From NCBI RefSeq assembly GCF_040958095.1, contig NC_091181.1:31750938-31814937 (forward strand): DNA of 64,000 bases, read 5' to 3'. A program made the position numbers and the translations under genes. Shown one piece after another: positions 1-12,830 of this stretch (position 1 is its first letter; each line of letters starts with the position of its first letter). This stretch comes from Procambarus clarkii (lineage: Eukaryota > Arthropoda > Malacostraca > Decapoda > Cambaridae). Under the pieces are notes generated by a model. It was given only the letters and a program-made list of their open reading frames with translations. It searched no databases and was not told the DNA's origin.

Positions 1-927
1 GGAATGTGTAGTGATTACGAACAGGTAGACTAGACCCGGACCTCCGCCCGCCCCCTACCTCCTACCCCCCACCTATTATAATTTACAAGCGCTCTCATTC
101 GATTAGTTTTTTGTTCGGAAGTGTCATGTGAGCTCCGGACCAGCGTGGTGGACTGGCCGGCCCCGTGGGCGATCATACACCTTCAGGTTTAAATCCCAGT
201 TGTATATTGTATCTGCAGTAGGTGGGGGGGGGGGCCCTTGTGACGTATATCTTTGTATATTGGTGTGAAGTGTTGAGAACGCACGCTTCAGAACGCGTGT
301 GCGTGTGCACATTACACTCCCATACTACAGCACGCAGTTACCATTGCTCACTCGTGCACTCATTCTCCCCCCCCCCCCCACCACCACACTTCGCAGTCAT
401 GCTGGGGATTGCCAATGTTAATCTTCCTAAGGAAAGGTGTACATGTGGAGCACGTGGCCATCTCTCCCTAAACCTGTGGTTCTCGACCTGCTATTTCTCT
501 TCCTCCCTTTTCACCATATGTCACCATGGTATTCCTCCCTTTCCCAGAGAAATTGATATACAAATTAAACCAAAAATTAATATTTCCAGAAAATGTTAAA
601 TATCTGTAATTTTAAATTTAAGTCGTGACATACAATAAAGTGTGATAGACTTGTAAATTATGCACAATATGTGGAGTTGTAGCTTGTAGTAAGATCGATA
701 TTCCAATAGGTTGGGTGTGTCGTCCCAAACCCCCCCCCCCCTCTCCCCCAGAAACCCTAAAATGTCTCTCCCCTCCCCTCTTCCCCGGGTTCAGAACCTC
801 TACCCTAAACCATGGCAAGTTCTGGTATTTTGACCCTGAATGTCTTGTGATCTTGAACCTGAGTGCATCATGACCCTTGCAATTCTGTCTTCAGTCGCAA
901 ATTTTATTGGTAGATAATGAACACTGA
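1..927. other. No gene recognised
   Basis: Mixed unique sequence with poly-C runs (about 366 and 730). Open frames are short and C-rich. 991-1337 is similar. Confidence 0.6.
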
Positions 928-989
<62 letters not shown>

Positions 990-990
990 T
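928..990. repeat. (TG)n microsatellite
   Basis: Uninterrupted TG run. Confidence 0.95.
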
Positions 991-1337
991 ACAAGGGCGC
1001 TGAACCTATTCTTGTTTGAGATCTTGTAAATCCAGGTGTATATAATGCTGCTTCTCTGAAAATTCCACATTCTTTGCCAAGATAGAACTAGATTCGGATC
1101 TCATACTCCAGAGTGTTCAGCCTCATTTGGCAAGCCTCACACCAACTTGCTGGAGAATGTGAACCGATTTGACCGGAGTCTCCGCGAACTTGGACCTAAT
1201 GATGTCTGTCTGTCTCTCTCTATTTTTTGTTATCCTGCATTTGAAAGTACATCTTTTTATCTAGTCTGGTTTAACATTTTATCCTTACTAGTCGCGTTTA
1301 CTGTCAATCCCTTCCCCACTGCTTGCTCCGTTTTGTT

Positions 1338-1461
1338 TCTCGTTTCACTCAGGTATGCTGCATTTATTTCTCGTTTCACTCAGGTATGCTGCATTTATTT
1401 CTCGTTTCACTCAGGTATGCTGCATTTATTTCTCGTTTCACTCAGGTATGCTGCATTTATT
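1338..1461. repeat. Minisatellite, 31-bp unit x4
   Basis: Unit starts tctcgtttcactcaggtatg. The 31-base period rotates through all three frames, so the open frames over it are not genes. Confidence 0.92.
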
Positions 1462-1584
1462 CAGTATTCATGCTTTTATTTTTTTCCCCATTGTACCTCA
1501 CATAGGTTCAAGGTTCGTCTCCGGGGGAACCTCGTTCTCTCTACCCGCTGAGATTGCATATGTGACGCCTAGGATTGCTTATGT

Positions 1585-1658
1585 TTTTTTACGGGCTCGC
1601 CATAGCCCGTGCTACTTGGAACTTACTGCTCCGAGTAGCTGAATCTAAAACAACAACA
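1585..1658 (+). repeat. Hairpin element H
   Basis: acgggctcgccatagcccgt (hairpin), gtgctacttggaacttactg, then gagtagctgaatctaaaaca and an (ACA)n end. The shared family is described at 31.5 kb. Confidence 0.6.
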
Positions 1659-1659
1659 T

Positions 1660-2045
1660 GCTTATTTAGGGTAGATCACCTTCCCCAGGGGGGAGAGAGT
1701 GACCCTCCAGCGGGAACATACCCCCCCCCCCACCATAACCCTAGGGAAAAGTGACCACATTCAGGAGCATTCCGTCTCCCCCCCTGGGGAAAAAGTGGCC
1801 AATAGGAGCGTTCCCTCCACCCGGTGGGGAAAGTGACCCCCCCCCCTCGTCAACTGGACCGTCCCCCACCCCTCCCCCTCTCTGGAGTGTGTGACCAAAC
1901 CAACCAACAGGAGTATTGCCTCTCCCCGTCCCCCTCTCAAGGGGGGGGATAGTGACCACACCAGCAGGAGCGTCCTATCCCTCGCCTAGAGAGGGGTACA
2001 ACTCGACAGTCTTCAATTACCTTCCAGCACCTCTCCTCCGCGCGC
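1660..2045. repeat. C/G-rich low-complexity region
   Basis: Loose repeats of ggggaaaagtgacc-like and cagcaggagcgt-like words with poly-C runs. No gene seen. Confidence 0.55.
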
Positions 2046-2635
2046 CTAATGACAGGCATTACTGTCCACCTCCAGAGCCCGCCTCACCTCGGGCCCCGGG
2101 GCCGGATGGTCCTGGCCAGGAGCTCACTCCCTTCCCCACCCCCCCCCCCCCCTCCTTTTTCCCTGCACCTTTCACGCGCGCGCACACGCGTGTACGTGCA
2201 CCTGCAGCTCGTCCTGAGAACAGTAGCTTATTGTGCTCCTCGCACCGCCCCGCGCGACAGCCCCCGCACCGCCATCAGAGCTTTGTCTCTCTCTCCCGTT
2301 GAACAAACTTAGTCATCATTACATCCCGCGTAGGAAGCTTGCGCGGTCAAAATTAACATTGACACCGAAATTGGATGAGTCGAAAGCTGTCATAACACAC
2401 GCGAGACATCAGCAAGTCTCTGGGTTCGGTTCTATACATGAAAAGTTCAAGTTTATTACCTAGAAATGGACGCTCGATTCTGTGTAGTGGTCCAGATGTG
2501 TTCACTGAGCGGGAGAGAGAGAGAGAGCGCGCAGGTCTTTTACATGTTCAGGATTGTCGATAGTGATGTCGTCGCCTGGGTGGCTTGTGGCCAGTATTCC
2601 ACATAGTATAGTAGTAGTATTTATTGATATATATA

Positions 2636-2676
<41 letters not shown>

Positions 2677-2712
2677 CTATATACACACACCTGGTGTGTG
2701 TGTGTGTCCGGG
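2636..2712. repeat. (TG)n/(CA)n microsatellite
   Basis: TG run to 2673, then tatacacacacc and a second TG run. Confidence 0.9.
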
Positions 2713-2959
2713 TGTGTTAAGGTGATGGGGGGGGGGGTGGAGGGGGTGCGCGTGTAGCCTGAGGCCGCCACTGCGGTAAAGTGGGTCAGCCAAGTTGGTT
2801 CTGCGGCTGCTTGCGGCGCTGATCTCCCGCCGCCTCTACGGCAGTTGACACCTCGAGCCTCGCTGCTGCCTTAGTGGGCTAACAGGCCCTTTGTCCTGAT
2901 AGCAAAATACTCCCTCCGATGTCCAGTATAAACTACATACCCGCCTGCAAACTGCGTGA

Positions 2960-3292
2960 GACCGCTGAGTGCCTCGTGGGCTGGTGTCCAGTAGCTGAAT
3001 GCTTCGTGGGCTGGTGTCTAGAGTAGCTGAACGTCTCGTGGGCTGGTGTCCAGTAGCTGAACGTCTCGTGGGCTGGTGTCCAGTAGCTGAACGTCTCGTG
3101 GGCTGGTGTCCAGTAGCTGAACGTCTCGTGGGCTGGTGTCCAGTAGCTGAACGTCTCGTGGGCTGGTGTCCAGTAGCTGAACGTCTCGTGGGCTGGTGTC
3201 CAGTAGCTGAACGTCTCGTGGGCTGGTGTCCAGTAGCTGAACGTCTCGTGGGCTGGTGTCCAGTAGCTGAACGTCTCGTGGGCTGGTGTCTG
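2960..3292. repeat. Minisatellite, 30-bp unit, about 11 copies
   Basis: Unit starts cagtagctgaacgtctcgtg. The period is divisible by three, so long frames stay open on both strands; a repeat artefact, not a gene. Confidence 0.93.
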
Positions 3293-3729
3293 CTTCTCTC
3301 CGCCAGCCCCGCAGGCTTTCCACAGGCTGTGGAGAGACGTATTGGACGTGTGCGAGTGTCATTGTCAACACCTCCCCATGTCATCAAAACACCTGCAGTA
3401 GTTTCACCAAGTTTGACGTCCATTCCTCTTTGGGAGGGGTGGGGTGGTGGCTACCTACCAGTGCTTAGAGAGACTACGGGGAAGTTAGATCAAGCTCTTG
3501 TACCCCTGTCAGCTTGTACACAGCTATAGCAGGAAGGTGCGTTTTAATTTAGTTTTTTTTGGGCGTTCGTAACAGGCCTTAAAAGTTGTGGATGGAGGTG
3601 GCTTCCGTAGCTTCTTACAGAGCATAGTACTTGTTCACCACCCGTACTGGGTGCAAGAATTTCCTTGTATTTCTTCGGCTTTAATGTGTTGTGGCCTCAG
3701 GCTGGGCTAGGGGAGTAGAATAACTTCCT

Positions 3730-3989
3730 GGGGCCAGATTCACGAAGAAGTTACGCAAACACTTACGAACCTGTATATCTTTTCTCAATCTTTGGCGGCT
3801 TTGTTTACAATTATTAAACAGTTAATGAGCTCCGAAGCACCAGGAGGCTGTTTCTAACAATAACAGCAGTTGATTGGCAAGTTTTCATACTTGTAAACTG
3901 TTTAATAAATGTAACCAAAGCCGTCAAAGGTTGAGGAAAGATGTACGCGTTCGTAAGTACTTGCGTAACTGCTTCGTGAATCTGGCCCC
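3730..3989. mobile_element. Foldback MITE FB1
   Basis: The element reads ggggccagattcacgaag in from the left and the reverse complement (cttcgtgaatctggcccc) in from the right. The palindromy continues inwards through the cttacgaac/ctttgacggctttg blocks. About 260 bp, no coding capacity. A target duplication is not obvious. The related copies at 32.4, 33.3 and 50.7 kb fix the ends. Confidence 0.78.
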
Positions 3990-4004
3990 AGAGACCTTCT
4001 TCAG

Positions 4005-4380
4005 CAACCCGCTCTCGCACAAAACAGCACATGTATGACTTATTGCTTATAGTTACTATTTCGTTTATAAATAAGTACATATGCGACATATTCCAAGCCA
4101 TATTTTTTCAAGGCACTAACTTGTCCTCTCAGTTTTATTAAACAATAGAGATTTTATACAGAATTTGGCAATATCCTGAGTTACTTTACAATTTCTTTAA
4201 ATATTTTAGTTTTGTATTATTGTTATATAACTGTAATATCAATATAGGTATAGGTTTAGTACTAATTGTAATATCTTAACATACTAAGAAGGTTAGGTTA
4301 GGTTGTGGCTTTCTATTCAGCATTTCAAGGTAAACTCAAATATTCACTAAATTAGAATGTCACATAAGCACTTATTCATA
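4005..4380. mobile_element. FB2-related element, old and lacking one terminus
   Basis: Left end caacccgctctcgcac and internal aataagtacatatgcgacat, then cttaacatactaagaaggtt and ggttaggttaggttg as in FB2. No right terminus was found. Starts 15 bp from the FB1 copy ending at 3989. Confidence 0.45.
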
Positions 4381-4439
4381 AGCAAGATATTGACTATAAG
4401 CAAGTGCAAGGTCTGCGTCGTAGGCGATGCAAAAGATTG

Positions 4440-4515
4440 TAGAGAATAATTGAGGTGAGGCGAGAGGTATGAGGTAGGGAATTATCAGGGAGCGCCAAGC
4501 CATTAAGACTAAGAA
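4440..4515 (-). mobile_element. SINE family 4 tail fragment, antisense
   Basis: gggaattatcagggagcgcc followed by aagccattaagactaag matches the distal end of family 4. Confidence 0.4.
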
Positions 4516-4979
4516 ATAAAATAAATTAAGAAATATAAATTTATTGGAGAGAGAGCAGGAGACACGGTGATCAAGAGAGCGACTATTTTGAGACATTCCA
4601 TGAGCCAATGGAGTCCTTTGAATGTGGGGAAAAAGTGAATTTAGATGCAAGAAATATATGCATATTTACATTTGACAAATATCCAGATAAATTTGTACTT
4701 CCCTGGTGATAGAGCAGCATCGGGTATGGAAACATATTCAAGTTTACTATTGGTAAACAAAACCAGTTGTGTGTTTGGCGACAATTTGATACGCCTTTGT
4801 ATGTATGCGGGTATTTTCACACACACATTCCGGAGTTTACAAAGGCCCCAAATACGGAATATTGTAAGATTTAAAAACCGCTAGACAATCCGCACGGAGA
4901 CGATACAAATACTGAACAGTCAATATGACCCGCATACAATCAAACAATTGTGTTCCTGGGATGGCCGAACATATTGGCT

Positions 4980-5092
4980 TCAAGCAACACAGCCTGTTGG
5001 ACCAAGCTCTCACTAGTCGAGCCTGGGCCCCGGGCCGGGCTTGGGGAGTAGAACAACTCCCAGAACCCCATCAATCACGTACAATCTAGGTA
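4980..5092 (+). repeat. Dispersed repeat R6
   Basis: cacagcctgttggaccaagc, gggccgggcttggggagtag and aacaactcccagaaccccat define a family of about 105 bp also at 8.83, 18.71, 32.10 and 56.57 kb. No ORF or tRNA box was seen. Confidence 0.6.
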
Positions 5093-5184
5093 ACACCACT
5101 CAGGTTATTCTTGCAACTTAGACGATAGAGATATTATATCTTACTCCGCACTTGGTCAGTGTTTTAAGGTCAGTAACGCATAGT

Positions 5185-5842
5185 AGCAGTGTGGTGCCAC
5201 CATACCACCCTGTAGTGTGGTGCCAGGCTTGTGGGACACCCTGTAGGTGTGGTGCCAGGCTTGTGGGACACCCTGTAGGTGTGGTGCCACCATACCACCC
5301 TGTAGTGTGGTGCCAGGCTTGTGGGACACCCTGTAGGTGTGGTGCCAGACTTGTGGGACACCCTGTAGTGTGGTGCCAGGCTAGTGGGACACCCTGTAGT
5401 GTGGTGCCAGGCTAGTGGGACACCCTGTAGTGTGGTGCCAGGCTAGTGGGACACCCTGTAGGTGTGGTGCCAGACTTGTGGGACACCCTGTAGGTGTGGT
5501 GCCAGACTTGTGGGACACCCTGTAGTGTGGTGCCAGGCTTGTGGGACACCCTGTAGGTGTGGTGCCAGGCTTGTGGGACACCCTGTAGTGTGGTGCCAGA
5601 CTTGTGGGACACCCTGTAGTGTGGTGCCAGGCTAGTGGGACACCCTGTAGGTGTGGTGCCAGACTTGTGGGACACCCTGTAGGTGTGGTGCCAGACTTGT
5701 GGGACACCCTGTAGTGTGGTGCCAGGCTAGTGGGACACCCTGTAGTGTGGTGCCAGGCTAGTGGGACACCCTGTAGTGTGGTGCCAGGCTAGTGGGACAC
5801 CCTGTAGTGTGGTGCCAGGCTAGTGGGACACCCTGTAGTATC
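5185..5842. repeat. Minisatellite, 31/32-bp unit, about 20 copies
   Basis: Unit words gtgggacaccctgtagtgtg and gtgccaggctagtgggacac. Two length variants (tagtg/taggtg) alternate. Confidence 0.93.
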
Positions 5843-6231
5843 CTTTCAGGCTTATGGAATGTCCAGCAGAGCGAGACGCGGCGCAAAGTGTTGAATAAAT
5901 GTAATTAAAAGCGGTGCAAGCTGCGAACTCAGATAGCCTCACCGAGCAGGCATTCATCAGAGTAGATTGGTCAGGATCGGTAGATCAGCTACAGATTGGT
6001 CAGTGGTAAACCGCAGGCTCTCACGCATGGCATGCGCCTCCACCAGCGCACCAGGTGCTGGGCCGCATGTTAAGTTCCCCCCCCCCCCCCCCCCCAGGTA
6101 CATGACGGCGTGACCCCAGTAAGGACAGGAAGGCTGACTCGGGCGGGATGTATTTGGGAGGGTGAGTCCCATGCCTTATTACCCAGACCTGTTATGTACA
6201 CCAGGGACATGACCAACACGCCCAGAGTTGA
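5843..6231. other. No gene recognised
   Basis: Unique-looking DNA with a poly-C run at about 6077. 6406-6880 and 7516-8069 are similar, GC-rich in parts, without a supportable frame. Confidence 0.55.
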
Positions 6232-6405
6232 CTCTCACTCACTCTCTCTGTCTCTCTCTCTGTCTCTCTCTCTGTCTCTCTCTCTGTCTCTCTCTGTCTC
6301 TCTCTCTGTCTCTCTCTCTGTCTCTCTCTCTGTCTCTCTCTCTGTCTCTCTCTCTGTCTCTCTCTCTCTGTCTCTGTCTCTCTGTCTGTGTCTCTGTCTC
6401 TGTTG
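6232..6405. repeat. (TCTCTCTCTCTG)n microsatellite
   Basis: TC runs broken by G about every 12 bases, with TGTC variants at the right end. Confidence 0.92.
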
Positions 6406-6879
6406 AGTCACAACAATGCCTACACAGGAGTTTACAGCCATATTTATCCGTCCTGTTATTTTATGGAGTAGCTGTCAGCAATGCAAGCGTTGCAAGATGG
6501 GCCGCCCCGCGTGAAATGAAAGCAGAGCTCCCCTCTCCCCCCCCCTCCCCCCTTCCATCAACAACCTGAGCAGTGAAGGGGACTGAAAGTAGAATGTTCA
6601 ATTAATACCCTTGGGTCCTTGTTATGGAGAAAGGGGGGCAGAAAAGGCGGCGGGGGAGGTAGGGAGGGACGGGGCTCTTTTTGTCTCTGGAGAAAGGGGG
6701 CAGAAAAGGGGGAGGGTGAACGTTTTTGTGTAGCTCTGGGTGAATTATTTGCCGTGTGAATGACCCTCGTGACCTCTGATGATGTGTTTACTCAGCGGTG
6801 ACCCCTCTTTGCCCCGCCCCCCCTCCGTCTCCCCCCATATTCCCGGGTGAAGTTAGTGTGGTACAGAGCCCCGCCAGGC

Positions 6880-7180
6880 CTGGCTAGTGGTGGTAGCTAG
6901 TGGTGGTTGGTGCCGGGGGATGGTGGTAGCTAGTGGTGGTTGCTGCCGGGGATGGTGGTAGCTAGTGGTGGTTGCTGCCGGGGGATGGTGGTCGCTAGTG
7001 GTGGTTGCTGCCGGGGGATGGTGGTAGCTAGTGGTGGTTGGTGCCGGGGGATGGTGGTAGCTAGTGGTGGTTGCTGCCGGGGGATGGTGGTAGCTAGTGG
7101 TGGTTGGTGCCGGGGGATGGTGGTAGCTAGTGGTGGTTGGTGCCGGGGGATGGTGGTAGCTAGTGGTGGTTGCTGCAGGT
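6880..7180. repeat. Minisatellite, 33-bp unit, about 9 copies
   Basis: Unit words ggtggtagctagtggtggtt and gctgccgggggatggtggta, GC- and purine-skewed. Confidence 0.92.
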
Positions 7181-7344
7181 GGTGTGTAATTAACGGAAGA
7201 GGTGCAGGATACTGGCGGGCATGCGGGGCAAGAGACAGCTACACCCGCCGCCACTTGATGGTTTCCTCCCTCCCCCTCCCTGGCCGCGCCTCCTTCAGGA
7301 TCATGGCCCCCCCTCCCCTCCCCGCAACCTGCCGGAGGGGCTGG

Positions 7345-7347
7345 GTG

Positions 7348-7383
<36 letters not shown>

Positions 7384-7515
7384 GGGGGGGAAGGGGGTCC
7401 TGCCCCACCTTCCTTGTGTGTGTGTGTATGTCCGTCCGTCTTCTCAACTCCCTCTCTCCCCCCCCCCCCCTCTCTCTCTCTCTCACTTCCCCCTGTCTCC
7501 CTCACCCTCCCCCCC
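7345..7515. repeat. (TG)n, poly-C and (CT)n low-complexity block
   Basis: TG run at 7350-7381, then TG/TC-rich and C-rich tracts. No gene. Confidence 0.85.
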
Positions 7516-8069
7516 CAGCCTGGTACACTAGGCCGACGTAGACAACAGGACCCCACAAAGCTGGGGGTCCACACTGTCCCTGGGGGGGGTCTCGGGGGGG
7601 TCCCTGGGGGTCCGCTCTAACCTCACGCACACATCATCATTCCTTAATTTGTTCCTAATTACAGGAGTCACTTGTCGGCTCGGGGGGGCGGGGGGAAATT
7701 GGTCGGATTGTCTTCCGTCTCGCGTCGTGTCATGCGACCGTCAGCGGCAGCATCGTGCCAAAGGGTCGGATCGCAAAGGATTGTGTTCTATTGGATCTTG
7801 CGGTCGGGTCGGGTCGGGTCGGGTGGCAGTGTCGGCCTCCTGCTTCAGCGGTCCGACCGACGCTTTCTTGTCGGCGGGAGTCGGGGAGCAGCGTCTTCGT
7901 TGCTCTGTCAGGTCCTTGGTTCGAGGTTGTGGTACTGCCGGGCGTCCAGGCACCGTAGGAGGACGTATGGATAATATGGACGCAAAGATGATCACCGTCG
8001 AACGTAAAATTTCATGGGAGCTATTGTGGAACACACGTGGATTAAAGTAGGCAAAATGTTGCGTATACT

Positions 8070-8697
8070 AAGCGTAGGTCTGCGTGTCTGGGGTAGGTCT
8101 GCGTGTCTGGGGGTAGGTCTGCGTGTCTGGGGGTAGGTCTGCGTGTCTGGGGTAGGTCTGCGTGTCTGGGGGTAGGTCTGCGTGTCTGGGGGTAGGTCTG
8201 CGTGTCTGGGGGTAGGTCTGCGTGTCTGGGGGTAGGTCTGCGTGTCTGGGGGTAGGTCTGCGTGTCTGGGGGTAGGTCTGCGTGTCTGGGGGTAGGTCTG
8301 CGTGTCTGGGGGTAGGTCTGCGTGTCTGGGGGTAGGTCTGCGTGTCTGGGGGTAGGTCTGCGTGTCTGGGGGTAGGTCTGCGTGTCTGGGGGTAGGTCTG
8401 CGTGTCTGGGGGTAGGTCTGCGTGTCTGGGGGTAGGTCTGCGTGTCTGGGGGTAGGTCTGCGTGTCTGGGGGTAGGTCTGCGTGTCTGGGGGTAGGTCTG
8501 CGTGTCTGGGCGTAGGTCTGCGTGTCTGGGGGTAGGTCTGCGTGTCTGGGGGTAGGTCTGCGTGTCTGGGCGTAGGTCTGCGTGTCTGGGGGTAGGTCTG
8601 CGTGTCTGGGGGTAGGTCTGCGTGTCTGGGGGTAGGTCTGCGTGTCTGGGCGTAGGTCTGCGTGTCTGGGCGTAGGTCTGCGTGTCTGGTCGTAGGC
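8070..8697. repeat. G-rich minisatellite, 20-bp unit, about 31 copies
   Basis: Unit GGTAGGTCTGCGTGTCTGGG, very homogeneous; variants with cgtagg appear mostly at the right-hand end. Runs of five G recur every 20 bases. Confidence 0.95.
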
Positions 8698-8825
8698 AAG
8701 GTTAGGTTTATGGTTACTCTCACTTTTTGTTATGGTGATTTAGAGTTCCGATAGTGCGGTGCTCTCGTTCTTGGCGTCGTACGGCCTCAGACGCCTTTCT
8801 GGGGCCGACGCCGGCGTCTCCGGGA

Positions 8826-8932
8826 ACAGCCTGGTGGACCAAACTCTCACAAGTCAAGCCTGGCCTCGGGCCGGGCTTGGGGAGTAGAACAACTCCCAGA
8901 ACCCCGTCAACCAGGTATCAACCTGGTGGTAC
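8826..8932 (+). repeat. Dispersed repeat R6
   Basis: acagcctggtggaccaaact then gggccgggcttggggagtag, as at 4.98 kb. Its end merges into a local tandem repeat with the words ggtacaccactgtggtacac. Confidence 0.6.
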
Positions 8933-9578
8933 ACCACTGTGGTACACTCACCTGTGGTACACCACTGTGGTACACTCACCTGTGGTACATACACCACTGT
9001 GAAGTAATGACCTCGTGTACTGTACCAGCCGCGAGCCACGTTACGTACGTGCAGGTGAATTTTCACATCCAATTAGGTCCTCGTGTCCTGCGTTTTCCCG
9101 CTTAGAGAACACGCATCTTTCATCACGATTATCTTGAAAAAACAACACACACCAAAAATTCATCCTTTCCGAGTATGTTTACATTTAGATTTGGCCACAG
9201 TTATTAAACTGCAACGATTTGCGTAGATGATATTAATTTCTTATTTTCACCAGTCATGACCGAACTCGGGGGGAGGGGGGGGGGGGGGTCTTCGAACACC
9301 ATCCCAGCTCCTCTAGGCCTCCAGGCCTAGAGTGAGACACCGGCGTTGAGTGTGTTGAGTGCAGGAGTGTGTGTGTGGGGGGGGGGAGGTATGGGGGGGA
9401 GAGTCGTCTTGTACTCTGGTGCATTATGGGTAATGGATAGGTAGGTAAGGGAGGGGGGGGATTGGGAGGGGGAGGGATTGGGTTCGTAATGACTGGTAAT
9501 CATCAGTAAGGGAATTAGTGTTGGTCAGCGTCATAAAGTGTTCGTCCACACGGATGTCGGCAGGCGACGAGGACGGCG

Positions 9579-10040
<462 letters not shown>

Positions 10041-10134
10041 GTATATATATGCATGTATAATATTATATATATGCAATCTGGTGTATATTATATATATAAT
10101 ATATATGTGAGAAAGCTGCATGAACGCGCAAGCC

Positions 10135-10346
10135 ATATATCACTAAGAACTCTTTGACCCGGCCAGGATTCGAACCCATGCCGTCCAAGATCACCCCTAA
10201 ACGTACACAGTACCGTGACCACCGCACAAATGATCGTCTATGAAGACGATCATTGGTGCGGTGGTCGCGATACTGTGTACGTTTAGGGGTGATCTTGGAC
10301 GGCATGGGTTCGAATCCTGGCCGGGTCAAAGAGTTCTTAGTGATAT
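10135..10346. repeat. Near-perfect palindrome of two tRNA-like units
   Basis: Left arm gaccggg-type tRNA box B in antisense (aggattcgaacccatgccgt), right arm the sense copy (acggcatgggttcgaatcct). Arms of about 95 bp face each other around aatgatcgtctatgaagacg. Looks like a head-to-head pair of SINE heads or a foldback element built from one. Confidence 0.75.
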
Positions 10347-11017
10347 AATATAATAATATAAAATCTGGCAAGAAGGGTTTTTGTGTGCATTACTCAGTAT
10401 GATGCGTATGATGTCTTAGTGTGAGGAGGTTTAGCCTTGACCAGTCATTGTACCGTGAGACAATAGCCTTTACCTGGGCGTGAGCCGACCTCCCCGGCCA
10501 ACACGTAACGATTAGGGAAGCGCTCTCCCTAATGCGTATTATTACTGCAACAAACGGCACCACGTAACCTGGAATTATTGGTAACCTTATTATACAAAGC
10601 TGCCGGGGCTCGCGTGAGGGGGTCGAGCGGGTCTGACGAGGTAACCCGTGGCTAAGGTTACGCCAGCCAGCCAGCCATCAAGGGACTCGTCTTCCTTCAA
10701 AAGCCTCGATGCGTTGTTTATCGTGATCTTGGCGACATGATGTGTTAGTAGTCTATTTCTTTAGATGGTAAAGAAAAGTGGATATTTACTAAGGGCAAGG
10801 GAGGTTTGGATACAGGAAGGCGCTGTTAAATTAAGGGAACACCCTTGCGAGCGTCTGCGCCATACTCCACGCCCTCGGTGGAAATGGCGGGGACCTGAAA
10901 TTAAGAATCAAAAGGCTAGCATCATGCACCTCACTTCTCGCCTCAGAATTGCAGGGATAACTTTTCTCCTCCGAAGTGAGGCTTGTTCCTATCACCCATT
11001 CCCCTCCTCCATTGGTA
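10347..11017. other. No gene recognised
   Basis: Unique-looking. A frame from 10765 runs only because it enters the minisatellite at 11018. 9006-9580 and 11843-12386 also hold nothing recognisable beyond G-runs. Confidence 0.55.
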
Positions 11018-11842
11018 ATGGTCGACCTGTGGACCACCACCACCAGCCACCGTCGACCTGTCGACCACCACCACCAGCCACCGTCGACCTGTGGACCACC
11101 TACCACCAGCCACCGTCGACCTGTGGACCACCACCACCAGCCACCGTCGACCTGTGGACCACCACCACCAGCCACCGTCGACCTGTGGACCACCACCACC
11201 AGCCACCGTCGACCTGTGGACCACCACCACCAGCCACCGTCGACCTGTGGACCACCACCACCAGCCACCGTCGACCTGTGGACCACCAGCCACCGTCGAC
11301 CTGTGGACCACCACCACCAGCCACCGTCGACCTGTGGACCACCTCCCCAACCACCCCCATCAACACCGTCGACCTGTGGACCACCACCACCACCAGCCAC
11401 CGTCGACCTGTGGACCACCTCCCCAACCACCCCCGACCTGTGGACCACCTCCCCAACCACCCCCGACCTGTGGACCACCTCCCCAACCACCCCCATCAAC
11501 ATCGTCGACCTGTGGACCACCACCACCACCAGCCACCGTCGACCTGTGGACCACCTCCCCAACCACCCCCATCAACACCGTCGACCTGTGGACCACCACC
11601 ACCACCAGCCACCGTCGACCTGTGGACCACCTCCCCAACCACCCCCGACCTGTGGACCACCTCCCCAACCACCCCCGACCTGTGGACCACCTCCCCAACC
11701 ACCCCCGACCTGTGGACCACCTCCCCAACCACCCCCATCAACATCGTCGACCTGTGGACCACCTCCCCAACCACCCCCATCAACATCGTCGACCTGTGGA
11801 CCACCTCCCCAACCACCCCCACCATCACCAGCGACCTGTGTA
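11018..11842. repeat. Minisatellite, 31-bp and longer higher-order units
   Basis: Left half: 31-bp units (gtcgacctgtggaccaccac). Right half: gacctgtggaccacctcccc and ccaaccacccccatcaacat variants. All frames are open across it on both strands; not coding. Confidence 0.93.
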
Positions 11843-12385
11843 ACATGGCCGCGCTGTGAAATATTAATTGACAAGTGTCACGCACCAGTGAGCCGCGCCA
11901 CATTAGCGAGGGGCCGTTAAACACCGACATGAAATACAAAATATATTTCGAAATTCCGTACTGGGCGTTCCACTCAACGGAAGTCCACTGCTGCTCAGAC
12001 GAGCGGGTGTCACTACAGGGGATCCTCCTCCCGTCAGGAGGGGCATAGGGGCCACGCTGACACCAGAGACCTTGTCATACGTCCAATAGCTTCGACTCGA
12101 CGGCTGCAGCGCTGGTGTTCAATGAAGCAACATATTTTTTGTTACTGCAAACAGGGACTAAATAAATTTGATTTAACTAAATTATGTCAACTTTGTTACA
12201 TGACCCAAAATGTGCTAGTGATGGGGGGGGGGGGGTGACGCCCCCCGGGGAGGGCCGGCTGGTCCGGCTAAGTCTGGTGGTTTCCGGCTGGCGGCCGGGC
12301 GCTCCCAGCTACCGTGGGACTTCATCGCTCGGACATGTACCAGGGAAAGTGTTAAGTCTCGTGACGCCATAGGTGACAGGACGAG

Positions 12386-12489
<104 letters not shown>

Positions 12490-12639
12490 TTGTTCATGGT
12501 CTGTGAACAACATGTATGTATAATATGCGTGAGCAACAACATTGGTATTGCCGTATGCGACGCTGTGTATCTATGTTGCAATTGTAAATTGAATGACTAG
12601 GCTACGTGTGAGTGCGAGAAGAGTACGCGACTAAACATG

Positions 12640-12830
12640 GCCTTGTTTTAACGCAATCAAACATGGCGTAAAGGATAGACAATGTTTGGTTGCGTTAATA
12701 TTAGGTCGTGTTTGATTGCGTTAATACTTGGCCGTGTTTGGTTGCGTTAATACTTGGCCGTGTTTGGTTGCGTTAATACTAGGTCGTGTTTGGTTGCGTT
12801 AATATTAGGTCGTGTTTGGTTATGAACTTT
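12640..12830. repeat. Minisatellite, ~25-bp unit x6
   Basis: Unit tttggttgcgttaatactag-like; the first unit (acgcaatcaaacatgg) is inverted. Confidence 0.85.

Noticed and set aside
2836-3529. Overlapping long frames on both strands
   Set aside because: The 30-bp unit is divisible by three and free of stops on both strands, so openness carries no coding information.
5189-5838. CRISPR-like array
   Set aside because: There are no distinct spacers; the whole 31/32-bp unit is conserved, and the DNA is eukaryotic.
7992-8723. 243-codon minus-strand repeat protein
   Set aside because: A perfect 20-bp minisatellite read as a 20-residue periodic peptide; no start context or flanking coding signal.
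10765-11859. 364-codon plus-strand frame
   Set aside because: Only the first 85 or so codons are non-repetitive and they show no domain; the rest is the Pro/Thr/His translation of the 31-bp array, which is open in every frame.
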